The position numbers and the translations under genes are program-made. The notes beneath the pieces were generated by a model, which saw only the letters and a program-made list of their open reading frames with translations, was not told the DNA's origin and made no database searches. This document shows positions 11,407 to 21,526 of a stretch of 64,000 bases of DNA, in pieces. How positions within the stretch are numbered: position 1 is the first letter of the stretch; every line of letters begins with the position of its first letter. Origin of the DNA: Cloeon dipterum (Eukaryota; Arthropoda; Insecta; Ephemeroptera; Baetidae); NCBI RefSeq assembly GCF_949628265.1, contig NC_088786.1:39081681-39145680 (forward strand). The letters run 5' to 3'.

Positions 11407-13355
11407 TTAATTTTCGTTTTCCAACAGCTGAAGTAAACAGCGGATACATTCATCAAACACTTTATCGTCTTTGCGTATTGCGCATGTGAGTAGTGGATGA
11501 TCAAAGTCAATTCTTCTGCCAATTCTGTAATAAATTTAACCATTAAAGTGGGTTTATAACACAATTTTGCAAAAATAGCGTACCTGAAATCGGATAATTT
11601 GGGAAGAAAGGCACACGCGGCCTTTAAAACATTCGTCAAATTCTCCAATCTCTCGTTGGCAAAGCAATTAAGGTAGAAGTGAAAAGTGTGCAGTTGCGAT
11701 AAAATCTGCTTCTCTTGAATCAAAGTGTTGAGTTTCATCAGGTCTAATTCGCTAAAAAATGCACCTTCGAGAACAACCTTTTCCAACTTCGGCGCGGACA
11801 AAATGTTGGATAAAAACATGGTTTCATCCTCATATCTAGGATAGCTGGATGTTTTCTGAATTAAATAAATAGAGACAAAATTTACTGACACTTACCTCAA
11901 GTAATAAGCCAGAGGCGGATATCTCAATTCGAGATCTTTCAACTCCGCAAAAACCGCTACTGGCAATGTGGACTTTTTTAAACATATTTCAACGAGCGAC
12001 AACTTTTCAAGCTTTGGACAGTTTTTCAAGATGATTACCAAATCAATTTTTAAGCTAGGAAATTTGCAGGTCAAATTCAGTGTTTGCAGATTTGGTCCAT
12101 ATGTGCTCAAAATTCTCTCGCAAATAAGTAAATCACTCTTTATAAATTCAATTGCTAGATTCAGCTGTCTGATGTGATCAAATTTTGGTAGGGAGACTGC
12201 TTCTGGATAATCGTTTCCATAATATTCCCATGAATTCTTCAAAACATACATTTGTTGTAATTAAAAGGTAATTTAATAACAAAGTAACTCACCTCTGAAA
12301 GTAAAATTACCGTGAGACAGGAGACGTTTGGAAATAGAACAGAGAATTCTTCAAACTCTTTTGGACGAATCTGATTTCCAGCTAGATCCAAATAAATATG
12401 TCGCCGATTTGGTTGACTAGGTAATCTGGAAACCGATCTCTCATGTCTATTATAAATTTTTATATGCCAGTCGAAGATCTGGCTCTGGTTAAACGGAACA
12501 ATTTCAACGTCTGGAAGATGTTTGTTGCACAAATCAGCGAGCCAGCGAAAGTTGTTGACAGTAATGTGTTTCACGTTGCAAAAACTTCTAGTGAAGACTT
12601 CTGGGGAAGGATGTGGACCAGAATTTAAAGTTAGGACATTAAGATAATGCAGATTCGGAAGGTTTTTGCACATTTCCAGCAGATCGTTTTTCTTGAACCT
12701 GAACAAATCAACGCGAAGAGTTTTCAAATTTTGCAATTTCTGCAGCGAATGCAGCATTTCCGGTTTGACCAGGGGCTTGTTATCCGAGGGATCGCTGATT
12801 TCTGGGAATGAATTGTTTTTCATTATGATTAGTGTCTCAACTTTTGGAGCTAGTGCTTCAATCCATTGAAGCAACTGGACGCAACACTCGGTTGCCTAAT
12901 TAAAAGAAAGTTAACGTATCATCGTTTATGATAATTGAGCTCTTAAAATACCTTTTCTAGAGTGGCAATCCTATCAGTAAGAACGAATGACAATATTCCG
13001 TTCAACTCAATGTATCGGGTCCGGGAACTCAGCAAGTAAGGAAAAATCCCCATCGAATCCGTAAACACCTCCGTTTTTCCACTGTAATCTATCCTCCTTC
13101 TGATTGTAAGCTTTTGTAAAATTTTATCTCGCAAAACGCGAGCTGTCAGATATATAATTAAGTCATATTTTAATGTCATTTTATGATAAAATACTCACGC
13201 AAACTCTTGAGCTGCCCCAACTGATCATCGCTATTCAAATAAAACCTGATGTTTTTCAAGAAGGTTCGAACCGCAAGCTTCTCCAAACTGTAACTCTTAG
13301 CCCGCAGAGTTTTAAGCCTCTTCTTGGTCAAGTAGAGCACAGTTTCGTCATCCAT
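11407..13355 (-). CDS. Family A LRR-like protein, 556 aa, copy 3
   Basis: Exons are 13355-13199, 13142-12952, 12895-12293, 12236-11896, 11844-11584 and 11524-11407. Exon 3 is longer than in copy 1 because the donor used is the strong gtgagt after residues LLSE. The frame closes to a taa at 11407. The start MDDETVLYLTKKRL is followed by the helical N-terminal region and about ten leucine-rich segments such as LPNLHYLNVLT, NLQTLNLTC, CPKLEKLSLVE and QLHTFHFYLNC. Exon 2 is 24 nt shorter than in copy 1. No catalytic motif, signal peptide or membrane segment is visible. A role in ligand or substrate recognition is plausible for the fold but is inference. Confidence 0.8.
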
Positions 13356-14700
13356 CACTGTGAAATTTCTTGCTCCAACACAAATGAACGGAAACCAAGA
13401 GACTAATTATTTTTCTACTGACTACAAATGTACTTATTTTTATTCCTAGTGTTTACCACAGCCTTATTTTTCGTTAGTTTTAAACAAGCTCATTAGTTAT
13501 ATATAATTTAATACTTAAGAATGACACTAATTTGAGATAAATAGCCTCCAGGAAGATAGCATATATTGTTTTCAATCACTAATCCAATCTGAGCAGTTTG
13601 TCTCTAAAATACGAAAAAACACAATTTTTTCAAAATTACATCTTATTAAATAAGGCTTATTTAGGCTATTACTGTGTGGTGCTCGCGTCTGATATCGCAA
13701 ACTAGCCCCTACATCAACTTCCGTTCGCGGACCATTATTGGAGCTGACGCCAACAATAGCTCACGCGTGTGATTCAACAATAAGGTGTCGGCAATTAGCC
13801 CTATACATGTTAGAGGTAAGCGATCTAATTAGTTCTTAAGTGATTCTCTATTATGTTCATTATCTTTGCTGCGATAAATAAAGTCTGAATACTATTATTG
13901 TTAGTAGCTCGATTAATTTCCTAACCAAACATTCGTGTTTCCTAGCGATTCTTTTGCAATGCGAGAGAAACAAACAAAGACTTTAACCGGCAAACAATAA
14001 TCCTTAATGCATTTTTGTAATTTATTTTCAGTTCCATGTACGCACCAAGAGTGAATACAGGATTACCTCAAAAATACACCGTGTTTTTCTTCATCGACAA
14101 CATTCCCTCTGCAATTAAATTAAGTCGAGCATTTGAAGAGTTAGGCTCCAATAACTATAAAATGAAAATTGTTGTTCTCTTTATTGCTTTGTAGGAATTT
14201 TGTTGAAAACTTGGTTAAATTTTAGTGACTTGACCTTTAACCTACAAAGTCCATGGCAAAGTTGTTTGAAGTTTATTCGAGATCATTTTTAAAACCTCTA
14301 TAGTTTATCAATTTATCATTCAAATAAAAGTTGCATTACTCCCTGAAAACGATTAGCCAACTTTGAGCCCCTGGAAAATAGGGCAGAATCATGCTTAGAT
14401 CTGTGATTGGCAACGGACGGTTTTCACAAAAGCCATATAGATACAAAATTTACGAAATTTTTACTCTAATAATCTAATGGAAAAGGATTGAAAGAGAAAT
14501 TATTTCTAAATATTTGTTTATTTACGATATCGATACGAACGATTTTTAGACGATTAAACCAATATATTTACAAATTAATTAAGTTTGGTTTGAATAGCTT
14601 TCAATTTTATGACTCTTTTTCTCATTTGGTGGTCCCGCAACGGTTGGAAGTTCTAAAAAAAAAAAATTGTTGTTCTTCCAAAATTCACATTCCAGATTTA
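13356..14700. other. Spacer with a possible solo LTR at 13671-13930
   Basis: A 1.3-kb gene-free spacer. Between 13671 and 13930 the sequence runs from TGTGTGG to CCAAACA and holds an aataaa at about 13878 followed by a short tail, the layout of a solo retroviral-type LTR. No flanking target duplication was found, so this is a weak call. The rest shows no exon. Confidence 0.3.
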
Positions 14701-16648
14701 TTATTTTTCTTTCTCGAACAGAGAAACTAAATTGTGGATACATTTATCAAAAACTTTGTCGTCTTTCTGTATTGCGCATGTGAGTAGTGGATGATCATAG
14801 TAAATATCTCTGCCAACTCTGTAAAACATTTTACCATTGGAGCAATCTCGTCAAAGTTATTTGCAAAAATAACGTACCTGAAATCGGATAACTTTGGAAG
14901 AAAGGAACAAGCGGCCTTTAAAACATTTGTCAAATATTTCAATCTCTCGTTGACATAGCAATTAATGTAGAAGTGAAATGTGTGCAGTTGGGATAGAAAC
15001 TGCTTCTCTTGAATCAGAAAGTTCAGTCTCAGAAGGTCTGCGTCGTTAAAACGTGCTCCTTCGAGAACAACTTTTTCCAGCTTTGGCGCAGATAAAATGT
15101 TAGATAGAATCATGGTGTCATCCTCATTTCTAGGATAGCTAGATGCTTTGTTATTAAAATATAGAGAAAAGTATTTATCGACACTCACCTTACTAAAGGA
15201 TATCTCAATTCGAGATCTTTCAGCTCCGTAAAAATAACCTCTCTCGGTAATGTGGATGTATTCAGACGGAACTTAACGAGCGACAACTTTTCCAGCTTAG
15301 GGCAGTGTTTAAAGATGATTGCCAAATCAATGTTCGAATTGTAATATTGGCTTTGCAATTTCAGTGTTTGCAGATTTTGTCCATAAGTGCTCAAAATTCT
15401 CTCGAAAATTAGGAAATCAGTCTTTACACATTCAATTGCTACATTCAGCTGTCTGATATGTTCAAATTTTGGAAGGGAGACTTCTCGATTTTCGTTTCGA
15501 TTATACCACATACCATTAAATATTGATGATACTAATTCGTTCCTTTCTTTGACTACAACTTCAGAAAGCAAAATTAACGAGAGACAGGAGACGTTTGGAA
15601 ATAAAATGGGAAATTCTTCGAACTCCTTTGGGCGAATCTGATCTCCAGCTAGATCCAAATAAATATGTTGCCGACCCACCCGATCTGATAATCTGGGAAA
15701 TGTCCTCTTATATTCATCATAAATCAAGCGACGCCAGTCGAAGATCTCGCTCTGCTTAAACGGAACAATATCAATGCGTGGAAGAAGTTGGTTGCACAGA
15801 TCATAGAGCCAGTAGGTGTCGTTGAAGGTTATTTCTTTCACGTTGCAAAAACTGCTTGTGAAGACTTCTGGGGATGGATCTGGTCCAGAATCATCACATA
15901 GGATATTGAGATTATGCAGATTCGGAAGGTTTTTGCACATTTCGAGCAGATCATCTTTCTTAAACCTGAACAAATCAACGCGAAGCGTTATCAGATTTTG
16001 CATTTTCTTCAGTGATTGCAACATTTCCGGTTTAACCAGGGGCTTGTTATCCGAGGGATAGCTGCTTTCTGGGAATGGATTGTTTTGCTTTATGATTAGT
16101 GTCTGAACTTTCGGAGCTAGTGCTTCAATCCATTGAAGCAACTGCACGCAACACTCGCTTTCCTAATGAAAAGAAAGATAACGAAAGTTAAAAGATAACG
16201 TATCATCATTTATGATACTTGAACTCTTAAAATACCTTTTCTAGAGTGGCAGTCCGATCAGGAAACTGACCAGGAGAGGCGAATGACAATATTCCGTTCA
16301 AATCAATGTATCGGGTCCGGGAACTCAGCAAATATGGAAAAATCCCCATCGAATCCTTTAATTCTTCTGTTTTTCCTTTATCATCTATATTCTTCAGCAT
16401 TAAGAGCGTCTGTAAAATTTTTTCTCGCAAAACGCCAGCTGTCAGATTTATACTTAAGTCACATTTAGTCATTTTAGAAATTAATACTTACGCAAACTCT
16501 TGAGCTGCCCCAACTGATCATCGATATCCAAATAGAATCTGACATTTTTCAGGATCGTTCGAACCACAAGCTTCTCCAAACTGTAACTCTTAGCCCGCAG
16601 AGTTTTAAGCCTCTTCTTGGTCAAGTAAAGCACAGTTTTGTCATCCAT
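14701..16648 (-). CDS. Family A LRR-like protein, 570 aa, copy 4
   Basis: Five coding exons: 16648-16492, 16438-16236, 16162-15189, 15138-14878 and 14818-14701. The third is the fusion of what are exons 3 and 4 in relatives. The donor that reads gtgagt in copy 3 reads gttgta here, and the acceptor AG is missing before GTATGTGG, so the old intron has become coding (residues LLSEVVVKERNEL onward). The frame stays open and closes at 14701. The rest follows the family: MDDKTVLYLTKKRL start, helical N-terminus, leucine-rich segments, and a C-terminal tail ending FEKEK. It is the last array gene before the Polinton insertion at 16970. Confidence 0.8.
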
Positions 16649-16963
16649 CACGTCATCACGGTCGTGAAATGCGTCTTGATCCACTCAAACGAACGGAAAC
16701 CCAAAGACTAATTCTTTTTTCAACTGACTACAAAAGTAATTATTACAGAACTATTATTTTTCTAGTGGTCACCACAGAGCCTTATCCATTTTTCGTCACT
16801 TAAAAACATACACTAATTAGCTAATGAAAACATTAAAAATATATTATTTAATAGATTTAAGTGATAATAATGAGAGTTAAGTGAAATTTCATTAGTTAAT
16901 TTAAGAAAATATCCTCTCTGGAAGAAAGGAATGTTTTCGACTCCCTACAAAACACATAACATA

Positions 16964-16969
16964 ACCGTA
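16964..16969. repeat. Polinton target site duplication, left (accgta)
   Basis: The six bases accgta immediately precede the left terminus agaagataatag. The same six bases follow the right terminus at 36392-36397. A 6-bp duplication is characteristic of Polinton integration. Confidence 0.95.
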
Positions 16970-18564
16970 AGAAGATAATAGGGGCCTTTATACACACTTT
17001 TTCACACATAAGAACGCACCATGGGAGGATATGGGGCAGGGATAGAGGAAGGCGGAGGTTGGGCGCGAGTCGGGCGCAAGTAAGGCGCTAGTTAGGCGGG
17101 GGTAAGGTGGGAATTGCGCGCGAGTTGGGAGAGAAATAATTTTGCGCGAGTTGTGCGGGAGTTTTTCACAACGCTGGCCGCGCGAGTCAGCCGAAGAGAG
17201 AAATCGGCGCAGAGAGCAAATTATGAGTGTTGGGTCTCGAGGTACATGCGAGTCGCGCTGTGTGTAAGTTGGCGCAGAGAGGAAGGTGCGAGTAGGGCAT
17301 GAGATAGGCTGGTATGGCTCTCGAGATGGGAGAAACAATTCAGTGCGCGTTGTGCGGGAGTCGGACGCACAAGTTTTTTCCTCACGGACGCACGACTCAT
17401 GCAAAAGAGAGTAAAACGGTGCACAGAGAGAGGCACTTATGAGTGCTGCGCGCGAGATGTGTGCGATTCGGTCGTGAGTCGGAGTGAGAGACACGCAGAG
17501 AGAATTTGCGCGAGCCGAGCACGGACACACAAAGAGATGTACGAGAACGAAACAGTGCATCTATTGCATTGAAGGAAGAGAGAATTAGCGCGAACCGACC
17601 ACTTCACTGATTTTTTAATTGTAGTGGTGCACAACGGAGATAAAATATTATATAACAGTAGTGGGGCGACACACAGAGAGATGTACGAGAACGAAGCAGT
17701 GCATCTATTGCATTGAAGGAAGAGAGAATTTGCGCGAGCCGAGCACTTCACTGATTTTTAATTGTAGCGGTGTAGAACGGAGAGAAAATATATATATCGC
17801 AGTAGTGGCGCGACACACAGTGCATGCATTTATATTTTGTAGCGGGGCGCATCGGCGCGCTCGAGAAAGAATTCTTCAGTAATATTTCTGCTGGGATGAA
17901 TAAAAAGCAGCACGAGAGAAAAGGTGACCGAAGCCCGAGCATGTGTGTGGCGGGCAAGTGGCCACAGATGTATCAGCGCGTTTGCTCGGTTAAGGAAAAC
18001 ACTGCCTTGTGGACACATAACCCTGTGTGTTCAATGTGTCGATATTGCGTGTGGCGTATGTGAAAAAACAATTGTTGACCAAATAAAAATTGCAGGTTCA
18101 CTCTGATACAAATATTTGTTTTCAATTAGTGACCTTTGATCGTAAAGAGGGTGGAGCTTAAATTATTGTGGTAGGGCAGGGTCGTGCTTTTAAAAGCCCG
18201 TGTCTCATGTTAAATCGTCACTCCTGTCACTGTATCCCGACGGAGATAAAATATTATATGACAGTAGTGGGGCGACACACAGAGAGATGTACGAGAACGA
18301 AGCAGTGCATCTATTGCATTGAAGGAAGAGAGAATTAGCGCGAGCCGAGCACTTCACTGATTTTTTAATTGTAGTAGAGTGCACAACGGAGAGAAAATAT
18401 TATATAGCAGTAGTGGCGTGCCACGCAGAGAGAGATGTGCGAGAACGAAGCAGTGCATGCATTCACATTTTGTACCGGGGGGCGCATCGGAGCGCTCGAG
18501 AAAGAATTATTTACGCACCGCAATATATCTGCTGAAATGAATAAAAAAACAGCACGAGAGAAAA
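16970..18564 (+). repeat. Polinton left terminal inverted repeat, 1595 bp
   Basis: It matches the reverse complement of 34804-36391. The outer 340 bp differ by about 13 substitutions and a 7-bp insertion (gggagga near 17024). The remaining 1.25 kb differs by a single substitution that I could find. The outer part is rich in repeated gcgcgagt and gggcgcaag words. Open frames run through it but are low-complexity and unlikely to be genes. Confidence 0.95.
17525..18500 (+). repeat. Sub-repeats inside the left TIR, unit about 145 bp
   Basis: A unit with the words gagatgtacgagaacga, gcatctattgcattgaagg and cacttcactgatttt occurs at about 17530, 17670 and 18280, with a partial unit at about 18425. 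A neighbouring block containing cgctcgagaaagaatt and gcacgagagaaaa is also present twice (about 17850-17920 and 18485-18564). The right TIR carries the same arrangement in mirror image. Confidence 0.85.
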
Positions 18565-18592
18565 CGCAAAATGGTATTTGTACGGAGCAGAT

Positions 18593-19495
18593 ATGCCAGA
18601 CCACATGGATCACGCGCTACGCCAGTCCTACGAGCAATTCTTCAACAGCGGTGGAAAATATTGCAGCTTGGGCTCACGATTCAATGTTCTGAACATAATG
18701 AAGCGGAAAGGGATGCACGTGCTAAGTAGCGCTGAATTTACTGTCGAGCATTTCCTAAAATGCAGCCTGCAGCATGTATTGACCCGTGAGGGGAATGTAC
18801 AACAAATGTTTGCCATAGACATGTACGAGCGCTCAGTGACAATGTCTGCCTACGAGCTGCTCTTTGATCTGTTTAAAAATACATGCGAAGAGCTTGCGGA
18901 GTTGAACCGCGGCTACCACAGAGTGGCCAATTTCTCTGTTATTGTGAAAAAAGACCAGTTTGCGAATCCGTGGATTGTGATTAGTGAACTGGATCCGAAC
19001 TGCGTTTATACAAACGTTGTGAGGAACGCCTACAGGGTTGTGCTGAGTAAGGCTCAGTATGAAAATCTGCGACACGTTATTAATATCGATGTCCCTTCAA
19101 AGACCAGCGAAATGATGTGCATGGCGTCGGCCTATAACAATACATTGGCCGAGCTAAAGATTCTCGTGAAGTTGAAGATCAAATCAATATGCGATTTCTG
19201 CCCCACGCGAAAGTACGGGCGCCGTCTGTGTCAATGTGCAGCCGTGCGCCCCATCGATATTCTGTGCTTGCTTAACAGAATGAGGGCGAGCCTCGTGGCT
19301 AAAACCGTGCACCGAGGCGAGTTAAACATTTACAATCGCCTAATACCAGCGTTTGCGCCTATCTCTGAGATGTTGCACACAGAAATAAGGAACAATGCTG
19401 TCTACTATCAGGCAACCGCCGAGCGAGGGCAAGCGCCAGACCTCACCAAGAGAGTGGGATACAGGAGCTTGAAACAGCGCTTCAATATGTATTGA
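18593..19495 (+). CDS. Polinton protein of unknown function, 300 aa, Cys-cluster
   Basis: First gene inside the left TIR. The start is taken as the ATG at 18593 (MPDHMDHALRQSYEQFF); another ATG lies five codons on. The protein is mixed alpha/beta in composition with no signal peptide or membrane segment. A compact cysteine group C200-x2-C203-x9-C213-x-C215 with surrounding basic residues could bind zinc. I do not recognise it. Its position, apart from the capsid module and next to the terminus, would suit a regulatory or replication-associated role, but that is inference. It ends 282 bp before the packaging ATPase. Confidence 0.75.
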   Translation: MPDHMDHALRQSYEQFFNSGGKYCSLGSRFNVLNIMKRKGMHVLSSAEFTVEHFLKCSLQHVLTREGNVQQMFAIDMYERSVTMSAYELLFDLFKNTCEELAELNRGYHRVANFSVIVKKDQFANPWIVISELDPNCVYTNVVRNAYRVVLSKAQYENLRHVINIDVPSKTSEMMCMASAYNNTLAELKILVKLKIKSICDFCPTRKYGRRLCQCAAVRPIDILCLLNRMRASLVAKTVHRGELNIYNRLIPAFAPISEMLHTEIRNNAVYYQATAERGQAPDLTKRVGYRSLKQRFNMY

Positions 19496-19734
19496 GAAAA
19501 TCCAGATTTTTAAAATTTGAAGAACCGCGTGAATGTTACCACATAGCCTCTCTCCGCAAGGCATTTCAATCGCAGATATGTAGTACGATTTTATTATATC
19601 ATTATTCGCACAAATATTTCTTCATCTGTTCATGGTGTATTTTATTGTTGGGGTTAATAAAAAAATGAATAAAAAATGTATCAACTTGTGTTTAATTTCA
19701 CAAAACACACCTCCAGCGTTCGAGTCCTCTGGGA

Positions 19735-19770
19735 TATATAAGATGAAAATGTACGATGTGGAATCTCAGT
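19735..19770 (+). promoter_or_regulatory. Core promoter of the ATPase gene: TATA plus TCAGT initiator
   Basis: TATATAAG at 19735-19742 is followed 31 bp later by TCAGT at 19766-19770, then by the ATPase ATG at 19778. TATA and a TCAGT initiator at this distance form a classical arthropod core promoter. Confidence 0.7.
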
Positions 19771-19777
19771 CAGAATC

Positions 19778-20419
19778 ATGGCACTGGCCTGGACACACCC
19801 CTTCACCTGCACGATTGCTGGCCCGACTAACTGTGGCAAAAGCGTTTTTATTATGAATTTTCTAAGAAATTTAAAGGAAATGATAGACTGCAAGATAGAA
19901 AGAATAGTGTGGTGCTACGGCATCAGCCAGAAATTTCATAATGAGCTTGAGAAAAAATTAAACGTCCCCGTCTTGCTGGTAGAAGGTGTGCCGAGCTTGG
20001 ATGTGATCACGGACGAGTCCTCAGGTCCGCAGATTTTAATTTTAGATGATCTGATGGGTAGATTTCCGAGAGAAACTGCAGAAATATTCACAATGGGAAG
20101 CCATCACAGATCGCTCTCAGTCTTCAACGTCGTCCAAAATTTGTTCCACAAGAACAACAGAGACGTATCTTTAAATTCACAGTACATGGTGCTGTTCAAA
20201 AATCCCCGTGATAAATTTCAAATCTCGCATTTGGCTCGGCAGATCGAGCCGCAAAATTCTCTCTTCCTGGCCGAAGCGTACAGAGACGCAACGAAGAGTG
20301 CTCACGGCTATATGGTGTTCGATCTGTCGCAGTCGTGCCCGGAGCATTTGCGCTACAGAAGCAACGTATTTCCAGGGGAGCAGACGATTTTTTACCTGCC
20401 AAAGAATACGCGAGTATAA
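19778..20419 (+). CDS. FtsK/HerA-type genome packaging ATPase (A32-like)
   Basis: 213 aa. A Walker A loop, GPTNCGKS, sits at residues 15-22 and a Walker B strand, ILILDD, at 86-91. This size and motif layout match the A32-like packaging ATPases of Polintons and large DNA viruses, which pump genome DNA into preformed capsids. HHRSLSVFNVVQNLF after Walker B is in the position of the sensor region. The gene begins under a TATA/TCAGT promoter, and its own stop codon lies inside the TATA box of the next gene. It reads as intact. Confidence is high for the fold and good for packaging. Confidence 0.93.
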   Translation: MALAWTHPFTCTIAGPTNCGKSVFIMNFLRNLKEMIDCKIERIVWCYGISQKFHNELEKKLNVPVLLVEGVPSLDVITDESSGPQILILDDLMGRFPRETAEIFTMGSHHRSLSVFNVVQNLFHKNNRDVSLNSQYMVLFKNPRDKFQISHLARQIEPQNSLFLAEAYRDATKSAHGYMVFDLSQSCPEHLRYRSNVFPGEQTIFYLPKNTRV

Positions 20420-20450
20420 ATTGGGGAGGACACGGTAGATTCGATTCAGT
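20415..20450 (+). promoter_or_regulatory. Core promoter overlapping the ATPase stop codon
   Basis: TATAAA at 20415-20420 contains the ATPase stop codon (taa, 20417-20419). TCAGT follows at 20446-20450, 31 bp downstream, just before the ATG at 20459. Spacing and motifs are the same as at 19735-19770. Confidence 0.7.
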
Positions 20451-20458
20451 CAGCAGAC

Positions 20459-20788
20459 ATGTCTTCGAGGTTAGAGAGGAATGCAAAAAAACTCCGCAGT
20501 CTGTGCAAGTGTTCTAAGCAGCGGCGAGTAAAAATACTAAGCGGCGCAGACGACGAATTTATTAAAGTCTTGTGCGAATGTGCAGCGAACACTATAAATA
20601 GCAATGTTCCCTTGACGGACAGGCAGTTGCGAAAACTGAAACCCCACAGAACCACGCTTCGATTTCTGGCGGACAAAAAGTATCCAATCAAAAGCAAAAA
20701 GAGAAGAATAATCAAGCAGGCCGGCGGCTTTCTGATACCCCTTCTCGCACCGATTGTGTCAGGCATCCTGACGGCTGTCTTACAATGA
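20459..20788 (+). CDS. Small basic Polinton protein with hydrophobic C-terminus, 109 aa
   Basis: The first 80 residues are Lys/Arg-rich with a paired-cysteine start (LCKCSKQRR) and the segment VLCECAANTI. The end, QAGGFLIPLLAPIVSGIL, is hydrophobic. Proteins of this plan are common in Polinton-type elements and have been compared with the small basic core proteins of adenoviruses. The GG before the hydrophobic segment is of the type cut by adenovirus-like proteases, so the C-terminal peptide may be released or membrane-active; that is inference. The stop codon overlaps the next start as ATGA. Confidence 0.75.
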   Translation: MSSRLERNAKKLRSLCKCSKQRRVKILSGADDEFIKVLCECAANTINSNVPLTDRQLRKLKPHRTTLRFLADKKYPIKSKKRRIIKQAGGFLIPLLAPIVSGILTAVLQ

Positions 20789-21450
20789 ATGTACACGGGA
20801 AAAAAATGATACTCGTCCCAGAAAATGGAGCTGTGGACGTAGCGCGGGCACCGGCGCCGGTTAATGATGTCTCTGAGCTGGACAGAGATATGGAGAAAAT
20901 TCTAAATGACAAGCATCTCTCTGATTTCATCAAGTGGAAGCGATACGAAGCGACCCTCGATCGCTACATGATGTTGATAAGGAGAACAAAAAGAAAAACA
21001 GAGTTAAAAAGCCGCGAAGAATCAGATGGCAGTGACGAGGATTCAGAGCTCTCGACGATGGATAAAATCCTGAGCGGAATAAAGTCAGAGTCGAAAATGC
21101 AGCAGGCGAGAAAACTTTACGGATTTCTAACAAACTGCGCTCGAATACAATGGTCCTCTGATGGGGTGACCCAGATAGATGGATTGACGATCGGTAATTT
21201 GCAGGAAATGTTCGCGATTTCTCTGTCGAGCAAAACCCCGCCAAATACATTGGGTTGGGCCCGGTTTAAAGCGTTTTTAAAAGAGATGGACGTTCCAACC
21301 ACGATAATAAATAACCCAGAGTTGAAAGGGCCACGTTTTCTCATAAATAATCCAGAGCTGAAAACGACGACTAGCGCCACCGATAAAAGCCTCGATGGTG
21401 GGGTTCATAAATTAAGAAGACTGTGCAACTATAGTTGGAAACCTTATTAA
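20785..21450 (+). CDS. Polinton protein of unknown function, 221 aa
   Basis: It starts at the ATG that overlaps the previous stop (ATGA at 20785-20788), suggesting coupled translation. The N-terminal third is helical and charged, followed by an acidic run (EESDGSDEDSE). Next comes a conserved-looking block with IQWSSDGVTQIDG and LGWARFKAFLKEM, as in proteins found next to the small basic gene in many Polintons. The C-terminus has a short internal duplication, INNPELK at residues 175-181 and 187-193. The role is not known; a virion or scaffolding function is a guess based on position. Confidence 0.75.
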   Translation: MNVHGKKMILVPENGAVDVARAPAPVNDVSELDRDMEKILNDKHLSDFIKWKRYEATLDRYMMLIRRTKRKTELKSREESDGSDEDSELSTMDKILSGIKSESKMQQARKLYGFLTNCARIQWSSDGVTQIDGLTIGNLQEMFAISLSSKTPPNTLGWARFKAFLKEMDVPTTIINNPELKGPRFLINNPELKTTTSATDKSLDGGVHKLRRLCNYSWKPY

Positions 21451-21465
21451 GAAAAAAATTCAAAC

Positions 21466-21524
21466 TATATAAGAATTTTGCAGGCTGAGAAATATTTATT
21501 CACAGAAACGAACTAATGCGAAAA
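21466..21524 (+). promoter_or_regulatory. Integrase promoter and short uORF
   Basis: TATATAAG at 21466-21473 lies about 30 bp upstream of ttcacag, a possible initiator. An ATG at 21516 opens an eight-codon frame in another phase that overlaps the integrase start at 21527, so it could reduce integrase translation. Confidence 0.5.
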
Positions 21525-21526
21525 GG

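Noticed and set aside
12239..12310. Weaker gtaatt donor at the end of exon 3 in copy 3
   Set aside because: It also keeps the frame, but the gtgagt donor 18 nt downstream is stronger and is shared with copy 5.
16988..17560. Long open frame (about 190 codons) through the left TIR, and its 203-codon mirror in the right TIR
   Set aside because: It is made of repeated low-complexity words, varies freely between the two TIR copies and has no domain or promoter; it follows from base composition.
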